The notes: generated from the sequence alone by a model not told the origin. A DNA stretch of 64,000 nt from Methylorubrum sp. B1-46 (GCF_021117295.1 NZ_CP088247.1:4169001-4233000), one strand, 5' to 3'; positions 32,874 to 41,743 are shown, counted from the first letter of the stretch. Made by a program: numbers and translations.

Positions 32874-33922
32874 GCGAGGCCGCGAGCCCCGTCGTATCGC
32901 CCCCCTCCGCACGGCGGCGCCTCCTGCCACTGGCGATCCTGGCGCCGGCCGCGCTGATCCTCCTCGTGCTGGTTTCGCTCGGGATCGGCCGCTACCCCGT
33001 GCCGCTCGCCGACGTTTCTTGGGTGCTCGTCGCCAAGCTCTTCGGCCAAACCGCCTCGCTCGACCCCGCCGCGCAGACCGTGGTGCTGAACGTGCGCCTG
33101 CCACGGGTGTTCGGAGCGCTCGTGGTCGGAGCCGGGCTCGCGGCGGCGGGGGCGACCTATCAGGGGCTGTTTCGCAATCCCCTCGTCTCGCCCGACATTC
33201 TCGGAGTCTCGGCCGGCGCGAGCCTCGGCGCGGTGCTCGGCATCGTGCTCGCCCTGCCGGTGGCGGCAATCCAGGGGCTCGCCTTCGCCGGCGGGCTCGC
33301 TGCGGTCGGCGCCGTCTACGGCGTCGGGCTGGCGGTGCGGCGGCACGATCCGGTGCTGACGCTGGTGCTGGCGGGCGTTGCCGTGGGGGCCTTGCTCGGC
33401 GCCGGGATCTCGCTGCTCAAGGTGCTCGCCGACCCCTACAACCAACTGCCCGCCATCACCTTCTGGTTGCTCGGCAGCCTCGCCTCCGTCACGGTGGGCG
33501 ACATCGCCGCGATCCTGCCGGCAATGGTGCTCGGGCTCACGCCCCTGGTGCTGCTGCGCTGGCGCGTGAACCTGATGAGCCTCGGTGACGAGGAGGCCCG
33601 CGCGCTGGGGCTCGAGACGCGCCGGCTGCGCCCGCTCCTGGTGGCGGGCGCGACGCTGGTGACCGCCGCCGCGGTCTCGGTGACGGGGGTGATCGGCTGG
33701 ATCGGGCTGATCGTACCGCACGTCGCCCGGCTTCTGGTGGGGCCGGATTTCCGCCGCCTGCTGCCGGCCTCGATGCTGCTCGGCGCGGGCTACCTCACCG
33801 CGGTCGACCTGATGGCTCGCACCCTGGCCACGATCGAGGTGCCGCTCGGCATCCTCACGGCGCTCGTCGGTGCGCCGTTCTTCCTCTGGCTGCTGGCCGC
33901 GGGAAAGCGGGGCTGGGCATGA
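32870..33922 (+). CDS. ABC importer permease, FecCD/BtuC family
   Basis: 350 residues with about ten membrane helices. Family motifs: RLPRVFGALVVGAGLAAAGA, TYQGLFRNPLVSPDILGVSA, FWLLGSLASVTVGDI, VIGWIGLIVPHVARLLVG and the C-terminal VGAPFFLWLL. The GTG at 32,870 overlaps the previous stop; a much longer upstream frame is an artefact of the preceding gene. It forms a homodimeric channel served by the ATPase that follows with a 4-base overlap. Confidence 0.95.
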   Translation: MSEAASPVVSPPSARRRLLPLAILAPAALILLVLVSLGIGRYPVPLADVSWVLVAKLFGQTASLDPAAQTVVLNVRLPRVFGALVVGAGLAAAGATYQGLFRNPLVSPDILGVSAGASLGAVLGIVLALPVAAIQGLAFAGGLAAVGAVYGVGLAVRRHDPVLTLVLAGVAVGALLGAGISLLKVLADPYNQLPAITFWLLGSLASVTVGDIAAILPAMVLGLTPLVLLRWRVNLMSLGDEEARALGLETRRLRPLLVAGATLVTAAAVSVTGVIGWIGLIVPHVARLLVGPDFRRLLPASMLLGAGYLTAVDLMARTLATIEVPLGILTALVGAPFFLWLLAAGKRGWA

Positions 33923-34692
33923 TCCTGGAGGTTCGGGATCTCGTCTTCGGCTACGGCGCCCGCGCGGTCGGCTCCGGGGTCAGTCTGACCGTGGGAGAGG
34001 GGGAGGCGCTCTGCCTGCTCGGGCCCAATGGCGGCGGCAAGACCACGCTGTTCAAGACGATGCTCGGCCTGCTGCGTCCGCTCGCCGGGAGCGTCCAGCT
34101 GGACGGCACCGACCTATCGGAGTTGCCACGTCGCGAAGTGGCAAAAAAAATCGCCTACGTGCCGCAGGCGCACGCCGCCTTCTTCCCCTTCACCGTGCGC
34201 GAGGTGGTGCTGATGGGCCGCGCGAGCCGGCTTCCCGCCTTCGCCAGCCCCGGCCCGGCCGACCGCGCCGCGGCCGAGCGGACGCTGGCGACGTTGGGCA
34301 TCGGCCATCTGGCGGAGCGGATCTACACCGAGATCAGCGGCGGCGAGCGCCAGCTCGCGCTGATCGCCCGGGCACTCGCCGGCGAGCCGCGGCTCCTGGT
34401 GATGGACGAGCCGACCGCGAGCCTCGATTTCGGCAATCAGGCGCGGGTGCTGGCCCAGGTGCGGCGCCTGTCGGAAGCCGGGATCGCCGTGGTGCTCTCG
34501 ACCCACGATCCCGGCCACGCCTTCCTCTGCGCCGACCGGGTCGCGCTGCTGCATGGCGGGCGCCTCGTCGCGCTGGGGCCGCCCACAGGGACGGTGACGC
34601 CGGAGCATCTCCGACTGCTCTACGGGGTCGAGGTTGCGGTGGTGCCGCTGCCGGGGCAGGGGCGGACGGTCTGCACGCCGCTGATCGGGTGA
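33919..34692 (+). CDS. ABC importer ATPase, FecE/BtuD family
   Basis: 257 residues with Walker A GPNGGGKTT, Q-loop YVPQAHAAFFPFTVREVVLMG, signature ISGGERQLALIARAL, Walker B LLVMDEPTASLD and the switch His in STHDPGH. This is the third gene of the importer operon. Substrate follows the binding protein and is not determined by the ATPase. After it comes a palindromic repeat and a convergent operon. Confidence 0.96.
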   Translation: MILEVRDLVFGYGARAVGSGVSLTVGEGEALCLLGPNGGGKTTLFKTMLGLLRPLAGSVQLDGTDLSELPRREVAKKIAYVPQAHAAFFPFTVREVVLMGRASRLPAFASPGPADRAAAERTLATLGIGHLAERIYTEISGGERQLALIARALAGEPRLLVMDEPTASLDFGNQARVLAQVRRLSEAGIAVVLSTHDPGHAFLCADRVALLHGGRLVALGPPTGTVTPEHLRLLYGVEVAVVPLPGQGRTVCTPLIG

Positions 34693-34763
34693 GGCTGGGG
34701 CCAAGCGGATTGCTCGGAGGCCGGCGCATCGTTTCCGTCCGATCTCTTCGGTGCCGCCTCCTG

Positions 34764-34878
34764 CCGTCATCCCGGGGCCGCGGAGCGGAACCCGGGATCC
34801 ACCCGTGATGCGCGCTGAGCAATCGCACCGTGCCCAGTCATGGATTCCGGGTTCGCCTTCGGCGCCCCGGAATGATGG
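34764..34878. repeat. Palindromic intergenic repeat
   Basis: Arms CCGTCATCCCGGGGC (34,764-34,778) and GCCCCGGAATGATGG (34,864-34,878) pair with two mismatches, and inner GAACCCGGGATCCA and TGGATTCCGGGTTC segments continue the pairing. It lies between convergent transcription units, where it may also stop transcription. The layout resembles mobile palindromic elements common in methylobacteria. Confidence 0.7.
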
Positions 34879-34917
34879 TTGTGGGGGTTGAACCGAACCG
34901 ATCAGACGGAAGCCGCG

Positions 34918-35661
34918 TCAAATCCCCGCGTACCAGGAAAACCCCAGTTCCGAGACCATGCTGCCCCGGCCCTGGCCGAGCCCGTTGACCCGATCGGTGG
35001 CCTCGATGCTGGCGAGGTATTTCAGCGACTTGTAGCCGAGCTGGCGCTCCACCCGCAGGCGGACCGGCGCGCCGTGGGCCACGGGCAGATCGCCGCCGTT
35101 CATGCCGTAGGCCAGAATCGTCTGCGGGTGCAGGGCGTCGAACAGGTCGTAGGTGTCCCACCAGCCGTCCACCGTGCGGATCACGATGAAGCGCGCCTCG
35201 CGCTTCAACCCGACGCTCGCCAGCACATGCGAGAGCATCACCCCGGTCCAGCCGCCGATCGCCGACCAGCCCTGCTCGCACGCGTGCAGCGTCACCTGCG
35301 TGCGGGCCGGCATCGCCCTCAGTTCGGCCAGTGTGAAGGCGGCGGGCCGCTCCACGAGGCCGCTCACCGGCAGGCGCCAGTCGGAGAATCCGATCGCCTT
35401 CGAGCGCCGGTAGTCCAGGTTGTCGGGATCGGTGGTGTTGATGGTGGGAAACACCGCCGAGATCGCCTCCGGCCCGAATTCCCGCACCAGCGGCTGGTCA
35501 CGCAGCAGGAAGCGCTGGGTGGCGAGCGTCAGGGTGTCGCTCAGGCCGTAAAGGCCCGAGCGGCGCGGGCCGTTCTCGATCAGTTCGCAGCCGCCGAGCA
35601 GGCCGCCGAGCCCGAGTGCCGAGGAACCGAGCATCAGCCTGCGGCGGGTGAGATCGCTCAT
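34918..35661 (-). CDS. Tat-exported molybdopterin oxidoreductase, lipoprotein
   Basis: 247 residues of the sulfite-oxidase/MsrP superfamily. The N-terminus TRRRLMLGSSALGLGGLLGGC combines a twin-arginine motif with a lipobox, so the folded enzyme is likely anchored as a lipoprotein. The Mo ligand is the Cys of LHACEQGWSAIGGWTG; GYKSLKYLASIE near the end is family-typical. It is shorter than SoxC and lacks the C-terminal dimer domain, like YedY. Its start overlaps the stop of a cytochrome b561 gene, the expected electron partner. Substrate unknown; methionine sulfoxide or another small oxide is plausible. Confidence 0.85.
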   Translation of the reverse strand: MSDLTRRRLMLGSSALGLGGLLGGCELIENGPRRSGLYGLSDTLTLATQRFLLRDQPLVREFGPEAISAVFPTINTTDPDNLDYRRSKAIGFSDWRLPVSGLVERPAAFTLAELRAMPARTQVTLHACEQGWSAIGGWTGVMLSHVLASVGLKREARFIVIRTVDGWWDTYDLFDALHPQTILAYGMNGGDLPVAHGAPVRLRVERQLGYKSLKYLASIEATDRVNGLGQGRGSMVSELGFSWYAGI

Positions 35662-36383
35662 CGCGGGTGCTCCTCCGGCATCGCCGGTCCGGATTCCGGC
35701 CGGGCGGCGCGCCCGGTGATCATGCCCCGCATCAGGTCGAGCGGCCCGTTGGCGAGCACCTGCCAGACGTGGATGAGGAGGAAGCCGACGAACAGGGCCG
35801 CCGACAGGAAGTGGATCGTGCGCGCCGATTGCCGGCCGCCGAACAGGGTGAACAGCTCCGGATAGGCCGCCGTGACGCCGGGCGACATGGTCAGCCCCGA
35901 GAGCAGCATCACCGGCGCCAGCACGAGGATGACGGCGAGATAGGCGAGTTTCTGGAGCACGTTGTAGCGGCGCGCCACGCCCGGCCCCTTGAGATGCAGG
36001 TGCGCGCGGATGTCGGCGGCGACGTGCCGGGGGTGGAGCTGGTCGCGGTCGGGCGCCAGGCGGCGCAGGAGGTGCCCGCTCGCCAGCGCGAGAAGGAGAT
36101 AGAGCGCGCCGTTGAGCACGAAGATCCAGGCGGCCAGGAAGTGGAGGTTGCGGCCCCAGCCGGTCTGTTCGAGGTTCACCGGCAACGGCAGGACGATCCA
36201 GGCCGGGGCGCCATTGGCGCCGGTCTCGCCCCAGAACAGCCGAGGCAGGGCGAGCAGGATGGCAAACCCGCTGACGAGAAGCGCCCCGAAGGCACCGGCA
36301 TTGATCCAGTGGGTCAGGCGCACCCAGAGCGGGTGGCGCCGGACGGCTTTTTCTTCCGCACGCGCCGTCATCGCCGTCGTCAT
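35658..36383 (-). CDS. Cytochrome b561-type membrane partner
   Basis: 241 residues with four main membrane helices and heme histidines in LWVRLTHWINAGAFGALLVSG, GRNLHFLAAWIFVLNGALYL, YNVLQKLAYLAVILVLAPVML and RTIHFLSAALFVGFLLIHVWQV. It overlaps the molybdoenzyme gene (4 bases) and the methyltransferase gene (4 bases). It probably carries electrons between the quinone pool and the periplasmic molybdoenzyme, in the way YedZ serves YedY. Confidence 0.88.
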   Translation of the reverse strand: MTTAMTARAEEKAVRRHPLWVRLTHWINAGAFGALLVSGFAILLALPRLFWGETGANGAPAWIVLPLPVNLEQTGWGRNLHFLAAWIFVLNGALYLLLALASGHLLRRLAPDRDQLHPRHVAADIRAHLHLKGPGVARRYNVLQKLAYLAVILVLAPVMLLSGLTMSPGVTAAYPELFTLFGGRQSARTIHFLSAALFVGFLLIHVWQVLANGPLDLMRGMITGRAARPESGPAMPEEHPR

Positions 36384-36976
36384 GGCCTGTCCGCCCGACG
36401 CAGCACGTCGAGGCGGTAGGCCTCCGTGCGCAAGCCGGGCAGCACCCGGCAGAACCGGGCCGCGCCCGCGATGAAGCCCTCCGCCGCCGCGTCGCCGGAG
36501 AGCGGATAATCCGTCTCGCCGAGCCAGTGCACGAGGACACACTCGCCTCCCGGCTCCAGGCTCGCCTCCACCCGCGCGACGAGGCGGGCCAGATCCGCCG
36601 GGCTCAGGAAGTAGAGCATCTCGCCGAAGACGATGAGGTCGAACCGGCCCTCCGGCCAGACCTCCGGCACCGCGCCGCGGAGGAAGCCGACATGCGGATA
36701 TTTGGCGCAGCGCACCCGCGCGGCATCGAGCGCGGCCTCCGCGATGTCGAGGGCGGTCAGCGCCCCGCAGCGGGGGGCGAGCGCCCGGGTGAAGACGCCG
36801 ATGGAGCAGCCGACCTCCAGGGCGTTCGCGTAGCGCGCCCGCGGCAGGGCGCGAAGCGTGGCGTCGTACTTCTCGGCCTCGTAGGCGCTGGAGGTGAAGC
36901 GCCAGGGATCGGGATCGGAGGCGTAGATCTCCGCGAAGTAGCGTTCCGGCAGCGTCTCCGTGCGCCGGCCGCTCAT
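36380..36976 (-). CDS. SAM-dependent methyltransferase, NodS-like
   Basis: 198 residues. Motif I is ALEVGCSIGVFTRALAPRCG, followed by LTALDIAEAALDAAR and FDLIVFGEMLYFLSPADLA. The opening YFAEIYASDPDPWRFTSSAY is typical of NodS-type N- or O-methyltransferases. It overlaps both neighbours by 4 bases, so it is translationally coupled. Target molecule unknown; a cofactor- or lipid-modifying role with the acyl-CoA-dehydrogenase-like neighbour is possible. Confidence 0.87.
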   Translation of the reverse strand: MSGRRTETLPERYFAEIYASDPDPWRFTSSAYEAEKYDATLRALPRARYANALEVGCSIGVFTRALAPRCGALTALDIAEAALDAARVRCAKYPHVGFLRGAVPEVWPEGRFDLIVFGEMLYFLSPADLARLVARVEASLEPGGECVLVHWLGETDYPLSGDAAAEGFIAGAARFCRVLPGLRTEAYRLDVLRRADRP

Positions 36977-38256
36977 CCCACAGCCTCCGCGACGCGCGGG
37001 AGGGCGGCGCCCTCGTCGAGCCCCGGATCGGGCCAAAGCGCGTGGAGCGGCTCGCCAGCGGCGAGCGCATGGGCGGCCATGCCGGCCAGGGCGAAATCCG
37101 GGGCCGGCTGGCGCAGATAGGTCGCGAGGTCGCGCATCAGGCGCTCCAGGGGATGGCTCTCGAGGAAGCCCGCAAGCCCGATGGAGCGCTGCGCCAGGGC
37201 GATCACGTCGAGCCCCGCCTGCTCGACCGCGGCGCGGGCGAGATTGACATAGGCGATGACCCGTTCGGGCGGGCCGGCTTCCGCGGCGGCGATCCGGGCC
37301 GCGCGGGCAACGAGCAGCCGGCTCGTCTCCGCCGCGACCATGGCCTGCCCGAACCGCGCCTGCTGGTGCGGATCCTCGGCCCGGCCGGTGGCGACGAGAT
37401 GCGCCCGGTGCGTCTCGATCACCGCCTCGATCCCGCCGAGCTGGACCGCCAGGAAGCGCCACGCCCCGGCGAAGAAGAACGGCTGGCGCCCGTAATCGTC
37501 GGGCGCACCGATCACCTCGCCGTCCCGAAGGCCGAGGCCGGAAAAGTCGACCGTGCCGGTGGCCGACGCCCGCATGCCGTGGGCACGCCACGCCGACAGA
37601 TCGGCCCGTGCGCCCGGTTCGAGGCGCATCACCAGCATCAGCCGACGCCCGTCGGCGATCCGCGCCGTCACGAGCGGACGGGTGACGAAGCCCGCCCCCG
37701 AGGCGTAGCTCTTCGAGCCGTGGAGGCCGCCCGCACCGTCGAGGACGAGGCCGCCCTCGGCCGGTTCGGTGTTCCACACGCCGAAGAGATGCCCCTGCGC
37801 CGCGTCGCGGGCGAGCCGCCAGGCGCCGGGCTCGTCGGCGTAGCGCAGCACCAGCGCGAGCGCGTTGACGTGCCCCTCGTAAAGCCGCCCGACCGCGAGG
37901 TCGTCGCGGCCGATCTCCGTCAGCAGCCCTCGAAGCGCATCGACCCGGCCCGGCTCGCACAGGCCGCGTCCACCGAGCGCCGCGGGCAGGGGAGCGGACA
38001 GGAGCCCGGACCGACGCAGCCGGGCGATGGCTCGGGTGGGAAAGCCGCCATGCGCGTCCTCCGCCTCGTCGCCCAGCCCACCGCACAGTCCGTCATCGGG
38101 TGCCGGAGGCCGAGCGAGGGGAAGGAGCGCGTGGGGCGGCAAGAGCGGCTCAGGGTTCGAGACGAGAACAATCCGTCCGATGGCGCCGGCGCCCGGGCGG
38201 GCAACGTCAGTCCACTGGCGGGGGCCGCACGTCTCGCGCGAGAGGTGCGACAACAT
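36973..38256 (-). CDS. Acyl-CoA dehydrogenase-like flavoprotein
   Basis: 427 residues. The N-terminal helical domain (RLRRSGLLSAPLPAALGG, LTEIGRDDLAVGRLYEGHVN), middle beta domain (HLFGVWNTEPAEGGLVLDGA, GSKSYASGAGFVTRPLVTA) and C-terminal helical domain follow the acyl-CoA dehydrogenase order. The usual catalytic Glu is not evident, so it may be one of the non-canonical members that act in natural-product or cell-surface pathways. The ATG at 38,256 lacks a ribosome site and the first 30 residues are doubtful. First gene of the four-gene overlapping operon. Confidence 0.78.
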   Translation of the reverse strand: MLSHLSRETCGPRQWTDVARPGAGAIGRIVLVSNPEPLLPPHALLPLARPPAPDDGLCGGLGDEAEDAHGGFPTRAIARLRRSGLLSAPLPAALGGRGLCEPGRVDALRGLLTEIGRDDLAVGRLYEGHVNALALVLRYADEPGAWRLARDAAQGHLFGVWNTEPAEGGLVLDGAGGLHGSKSYASGAGFVTRPLVTARIADGRRLMLVMRLEPGARADLSAWRAHGMRASATGTVDFSGLGLRDGEVIGAPDDYGRQPFFFAGAWRFLAVQLGGIEAVIETHRAHLVATGRAEDPHQQARFGQAMVAAETSRLLVARAARIAAAEAGPPERVIAYVNLARAAVEQAGLDVIALAQRSIGLAGFLESHPLERLMRDLATYLRQPAPDFALAGMAAHALAAGEPLHALWPDPGLDEGAALPRVAEAVG

Positions 38257-38412
38257 AGATTAGAGCGCGGACGGCGTCTTCCCATGCGGTGCGGTTGCGG
38301 CAGATTGGATTCGTCACCGGGCGCGCGGCGTCGGAACCGCGGGGCGCATTCCCGGCGTTCAAGCCTTCAGCCGGACGAGGGACGCGGTTCGGCGCAGCAT
38401 CCGGAGAGGACG

Positions 38413-38700
38413 ATGGCGGAGGACACCGAGCGGCTCGGCCTGTTGATGGGCGTGTTCGAGCTGGCGCTCGGCCGCCTGTTCGAGGCGAGCCCGGGGGGCG
38501 GGCAGGCACGCGACCTGTTCGTGGAGGACGTGCGGCGGCTTCTCGCCGATACCCGCGCGCTTCAGGATGATTCCCCGGCGGTGCAGACCTACGAGGCGCT
38601 GCTGCGGCGCCTCGGCGCCACCCGCCCCGGCGACGCGGATGGGCTCGGCGTCGTGCCGACGCCGGAACAGGGCGTGCCGCCGGTCGGGTCTGGCGTGTAG
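38413..38700 (+). CDS. Small hypothetical protein, 95 residues
   Basis: The ATG at 38,413 follows GGAGAGGA. The sequence is acidic and helical (LMGVFELALGRLFEASPGGG, LFVEDVRRLLADTRALQDDS) with no membrane segment. Not recognised. It is the first of three closely spaced small forward genes (18- and 3-base gaps), presumably one transcript. Confidence 0.6.
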   Translation: MAEDTERLGLLMGVFELALGRLFEASPGGGQARDLFVEDVRRLLADTRALQDDSPAVQTYEALLRRLGATRPGDADGLGVVPTPEQGVPPVGSGV

Positions 38701-38718
38701 GCAGGGGAGGACGACAGC

Positions 38719-38952
38719 GTGAGCGACACCGAACACGACGATCCCTCCGGCGAGCCGAAGCTCGCCGGCATCCTGACCTTCCCGCCGGAGGTGGTGGCGG
38801 CGCTGGACGAGCATTGCGCGGTCGAGCGCCTGCCGCGGGACCGGGCGATCTGCGAGATCGTCGCCGAATATCTGCGCTTCAAGGGCTATCTGCGGGCTCG
38901 TCCGGTGCGCGCGCACCACGCGCCCCAGGGCGAGCAGCCGGAGGGTCATTAG
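38719..38952 (+). CDS. Small ribbon-helix-helix-like protein
   Basis: 77 residues from a GTG preceded by GGGGAGG. The core LAGILTFPPEVVAALDEHC followed by RDRAICEIVAEYLRFKG has the strand-helix-helix order of CopG/Arc-type DNA-binding proteins. The N- and C-termini are short and disordered. No toxin partner is evident in the adjacent small genes. The DNA-binding reading is inferred from pattern only. Confidence 0.55.
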   Translation: MSDTEHDDPSGEPKLAGILTFPPEVVAALDEHCAVERLPRDRAICEIVAEYLRFKGYLRARPVRAHHAPQGEQPEGH

Positions 38953-38955
38953 ACG

Positions 38956-39174
38956 ATGGCGACCTCGTTCAAGGGCCTGTTCCTGTGCCCGCCGAAGCAG
39001 CCGCGCCCGAGCCATGTCCGGGTTCAGGACGGGGAGGGCGGGCAGACGACTCTGACCCTGGAGGCGTACGAGGCCCGCGCCGGCCAGCCGCCCTGGCAGA
39101 GCTTGCCCTGGGAGGGCGAGCCCGGCCCCGTGCCGGACGACGGCGACAAGCACGGCCCCGAGATCAGCATGTGA
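38956..39174 (+). CDS. Small hypothetical protein, 72 residues
   Basis: Starts three bases after the preceding stop. The sequence (MATSFKGLFLCPPKQPRPSH then VRVQDGEGGQTTLTLEAYEA) is Pro-, Gly- and Asp-rich, with one cysteine. Unrecognised. It closes the three-gene group just before a palindromic repeat. Confidence 0.5.
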   Translation: MATSFKGLFLCPPKQPRPSHVRVQDGEGGQTTLTLEAYEARAGQPPWQSLPWEGEPGPVPDDGDKHGPEISM

Positions 39175-39205
39175 AGGCGGCTTGGCCCGAGCGGTCGAGC
39201 ACCGT

Positions 39206-39297
39206 TGTCATTGCGAGGCGGAGCCGAAGCAATCCAGGGCGCTGCGCTTTCTGAAAAGGTCGCGCTCTGGATCGCTTCGCTGCCGCTCGCGATGACG
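39206..39297. repeat. Palindromic intergenic repeat
   Basis: The left arm begins TGTCATTGCGAG and contains GAAGCAATCCAG; the right arm begins CTGGATCGCTTCG and ends GCTCGCGATGACG, so the ends pair imperfectly over about 30 bases. It lies between convergent genes. This is a different family from the repeats at 34,764 and 41,595. Confidence 0.7.
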
Positions 39298-39311
39298 GAG
39301 TCCGGATCGCC

Positions 39312-40346
39312 TCACCAAGCCGTCGGCTTGGGGTTCCTCTCGTCGAAGCCGATCTGGTGCCAGTAGGGGTAGATCGGGTGCTCCCGGCTCGCCGCGTCGA
39401 GGCGGGCGATCTGGTCCTGGCTGAGCGACCAGCCGACCGCACCGAGATTTTGCTTCAACTGCTCCTCGTTGCGGGCGCCGACGACGATGTTGCACACGGT
39501 CGGGCGGCTGAGCAGCCAGTTCAGCGCCACCTGCGGCACGGTCTTGCCGGTCTCGGCGGCGACCGCGTCGAGGGCATCGACCACGTCGTAGAGATACGCG
39601 TCGGAGACGGTGGGCCCGCCCTCCGCACCGCCCGCCGTCGAGAGGCGCCCGCCCGAGGCTGCCTGCCCGCGCCGGATCTTGCCGGTGAGCCGGCCCCAGC
39701 CGAGTGGGCTCCACACCATCAGGCCGACGCCTTGGTCGAGGCCGAGCGGCATCAGCTCCCACTCGTAATGGCGGCCGATCAGCGAGTAGTAGCCCTGATA
39801 GACGACGTAGCGGGCGAGCCCCTCCTTCTCCGAGGTCGCCAGCGCCTTCATCAATTGCCATCCGGAGAAGTTCGAGGCGCCGATATAGCTGATCTTGCCC
39901 GCACGGGTGAGGTCGTCGAGCGCCCGCAGGGTCTCCTCGACCGGGGTGAGCGCGTCGAAGCCGTGCATGAAATAGACGTCGATATGGTCGGTGCCGAGCC
40001 GCTTAAGGCTCGCCTCGCAGGCGCGGATCAGGTGGTGGCGCGACGAGCCGACCGCGTTGACGTCCTCGCCCACCCGGAAGGTCGCCTTGGTGGAGATCAG
40101 CAGCCGGTCGCGGCGGCCCTTGATCGCTGCACCGAGGATCTTTTCCGAGTCTCCGCTCGAATAGAGGTCGGCGGTGTCGATGAAGTTGACGCCCGCATCG
40201 AGGCAGACGTCGATCAGGCGGCTCGCCTCCGCCACGTCGGTGCTGCCCCAGTTCTGGAAGAACGCGTCCGTGCCGCCGAAGGTGGCGGCGCCGAGGCTGA
40301 GCACCGGCACCTTGAGGCCCGAGCGTCCGAACTGCCGGTATTCCAT
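39312..40346 (-). CDS. Aldo/keto reductase
   Basis: 344 residues with the aldo/keto reductase barrel: opening MEYRQFGRSGLKVPVLSLGA, catalytic Asp and Tyr in DTADLYSSGDSE, Lys in LLISTKATF and His in VYFMHGFD, then the NADPH-binding VVGARNEEQLKQNLGA near the end. The ATG at 40,346 gives the standard family N-terminus. Substrate not predictable. Monocistronic. Confidence 0.93.
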   Translation of the reverse strand: MEYRQFGRSGLKVPVLSLGAATFGGTDAFFQNWGSTDVAEASRLIDVCLDAGVNFIDTADLYSSGDSEKILGAAIKGRRDRLLISTKATFRVGEDVNAVGSSRHHLIRACEASLKRLGTDHIDVYFMHGFDALTPVEETLRALDDLTRAGKISYIGASNFSGWQLMKALATSEKEGLARYVVYQGYYSLIGRHYEWELMPLGLDQGVGLMVWSPLGWGRLTGKIRRGQAASGGRLSTAGGAEGGPTVSDAYLYDVVDALDAVAAETGKTVPQVALNWLLSRPTVCNIVVGARNEEQLKQNLGAVGWSLSQDQIARLDAASREHPIYPYWHQIGFDERNPKPTAW

Positions 40347-40660
40347 GGAATCACTCCGCTGTGGCTGTCGGGAAGCGGCCCGCCGCGAGACCGCGCGCCG
40401 CCGTGTTGAGGGGCCGGGCGTGGTCCGGCAACGCACCGGAACAGGTGGACGCCCTGCGGGGCGCGAATGGCGCCGCTGCCATCATACCGCCATCGGGCGC
40501 CCGCGGTTCCGCCACCGAAAGGGACAGCTTCCGCAAAGACTTCGTCAACCAAGAGCCACTATTAAAGATCAAGTTTTAGGAACCCGGACGCGGGCTGCCC
40601 TTTCTTTCATCACATCCGGCGGCATCGTCGCCAGCCGGCACCAACATTAGGAAGTTGTCC

Positions 40661-40882
40661 GTGAGTTTCACCGTCAGCGCCGGCACCGCGTCGCGGACCT
40701 ATTCCTGGCAGCACGGCTCGCTGCTGAGCGCCCTGGAGCAGGGCCTGTCGCTGACCACCTCCGGCCTGAACGATGTCCGCATCGTCGATTCGGAAGGCCG
40801 CAGCCACAGCCCCGCCGCGCTCTACCAGCGCATGTTCGGCGGGCCGGCGGTGGAAGAGGCCGCGCAGTCCCGCGCGGCCTGA
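40661..40882 (+). CDS. Small hypothetical protein, 73 residues
   Basis: The GTG at 40,661 follows AGGAAG; a TTG six bases earlier is possible. The sequence is soluble with a predicted beta hairpin (FTVSAGTASRTYSWQHGSLL) and a helical end (ALYQRMFGGPAVEEAAQ). Not recognised. It converges with the isochorismatase-like gene four bases away. Confidence 0.5.
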   Translation: MSFTVSAGTASRTYSWQHGSLLSALEQGLSLTTSGLNDVRIVDSEGRSHSPAALYQRMFGGPAVEEAAQSRAA

Positions 40883-40886
40883 GCCC

Positions 40887-41486
40887 TCACCCGCGGATCG
40901 CCGCCGCATCCGGCGCGACCACCGCGAACAGGTCGCCGAGCGCCGCGAGGCTTGCGGCCTGGAGCGCGGCCGCCGGGACGGTCGTGCCGTCCGGACCCGG
41001 CAGGGCGCGCGTGGCGGTGGCCGCGGCCACGACCGTCGGGCGGAAGCCGAGGTTGAAGGCGCCTCGCGCGGTCGAGTTGATGCACATATGCGTCATGAAG
41101 CCGGCTAGGATCACGTCCTTGACGCCGGCCGCCTCCAACTGCGCCTGAAGATCGGTGCCGACGAAGGAACTCGGATAGGCCTTGGTGATGACCGGCTCCC
41201 CGTCCCGCGGGGCGACCTCGTCGCTGATCTGGCCGATGGGCGCGGTGACGTCGTAGGGCGAGCCCGGCCCGGCATCGTGGCGGACGTGGAAAACCGGGAT
41301 GCCCGCATTCCGCGCCCGCTCCAGCAGCGCCTTCGCCTCGCGGATCGCCGGCTCGACGCCCTCCAGGCGCATCACGCCCTCGCGGTAGGTGTTCTGCAGA
41401 TCGATCATCACCAAGCCTGAGCCCGAGAGGGCGGCGGGCTCCGGCGGCAGGCCGGACAGGCTGCGAAGCGTCTTGAGGTCGGTCAT
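40887..41486 (-). CDS. Isochorismatase-family cysteine hydrolase
   Basis: 199 residues. The catalytic triad is Asp in LVMIDLQNTY, Lys in VITKAYPSSF and Cys in THMCINSTARGAF; the HVRHDAG strand and the cis-peptide before the Cys are also present. The family hydrolyses amides such as nicotinamide, N-carbamoylsarcosine or isochorismate ethers; the substrate here is not known. The ATG at 41,486 is preceded by a weak ribosome site. Confidence 0.9.
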   Translation of the reverse strand: MTDLKTLRSLSGLPPEPAALSGSGLVMIDLQNTYREGVMRLEGVEPAIREAKALLERARNAGIPVFHVRHDAGPGSPYDVTAPIGQISDEVAPRDGEPVITKAYPSSFVGTDLQAQLEAAGVKDVILAGFMTHMCINSTARGAFNLGFRPTVVAAATATRALPGPDGTTVPAAALQAASLAALGDLFAVVAPDAAAIRG

Positions 41487-41594
41487 GGGTGGCCCTTGTT
41501 GTGGAATCCGTTTCCGGCCGGGATGTGAGCCGAGCAAGGCCACCGGCGCAACCTGCTGAAAGGTCCAACGGGCGCCTGCCGATCCCACCCGCGA

Positions 41595-41704
41595 CCTCAT
41601 CCTGAGGTGCCGCGCAGCGGCCTCGAAGGAGGAATCCAGAAATCACAGCGCATTCTGGAGGATCCTTCGAGGCCTCCGCTTCGCTCCGGCACCTCAGGAT
41701 GAGG
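41595..41704. repeat. Long palindromic repeat with 17-base exact ends
   Basis: CCTCATCCTGAGGTGCC (41,595-41,611) and GGCACCTCAGGATGAGG (41,688-41,704) are exact inverted repeats; inner CCTCGAAGGA and TCCTTCGAGG also pair. A 20-base piece of it, TGCCGCGCAGCGGCCTCGAA, recurs at 61,442-61,461 downstream of xseA, so this is a dispersed element. It separates the isochorismatase gene from the RND efflux operon. Confidence 0.75.
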
Positions 41705-41743
41705 GAGCGGGTTGGCGATGCGAGGAAGCGGCGCTGCGCGCGC

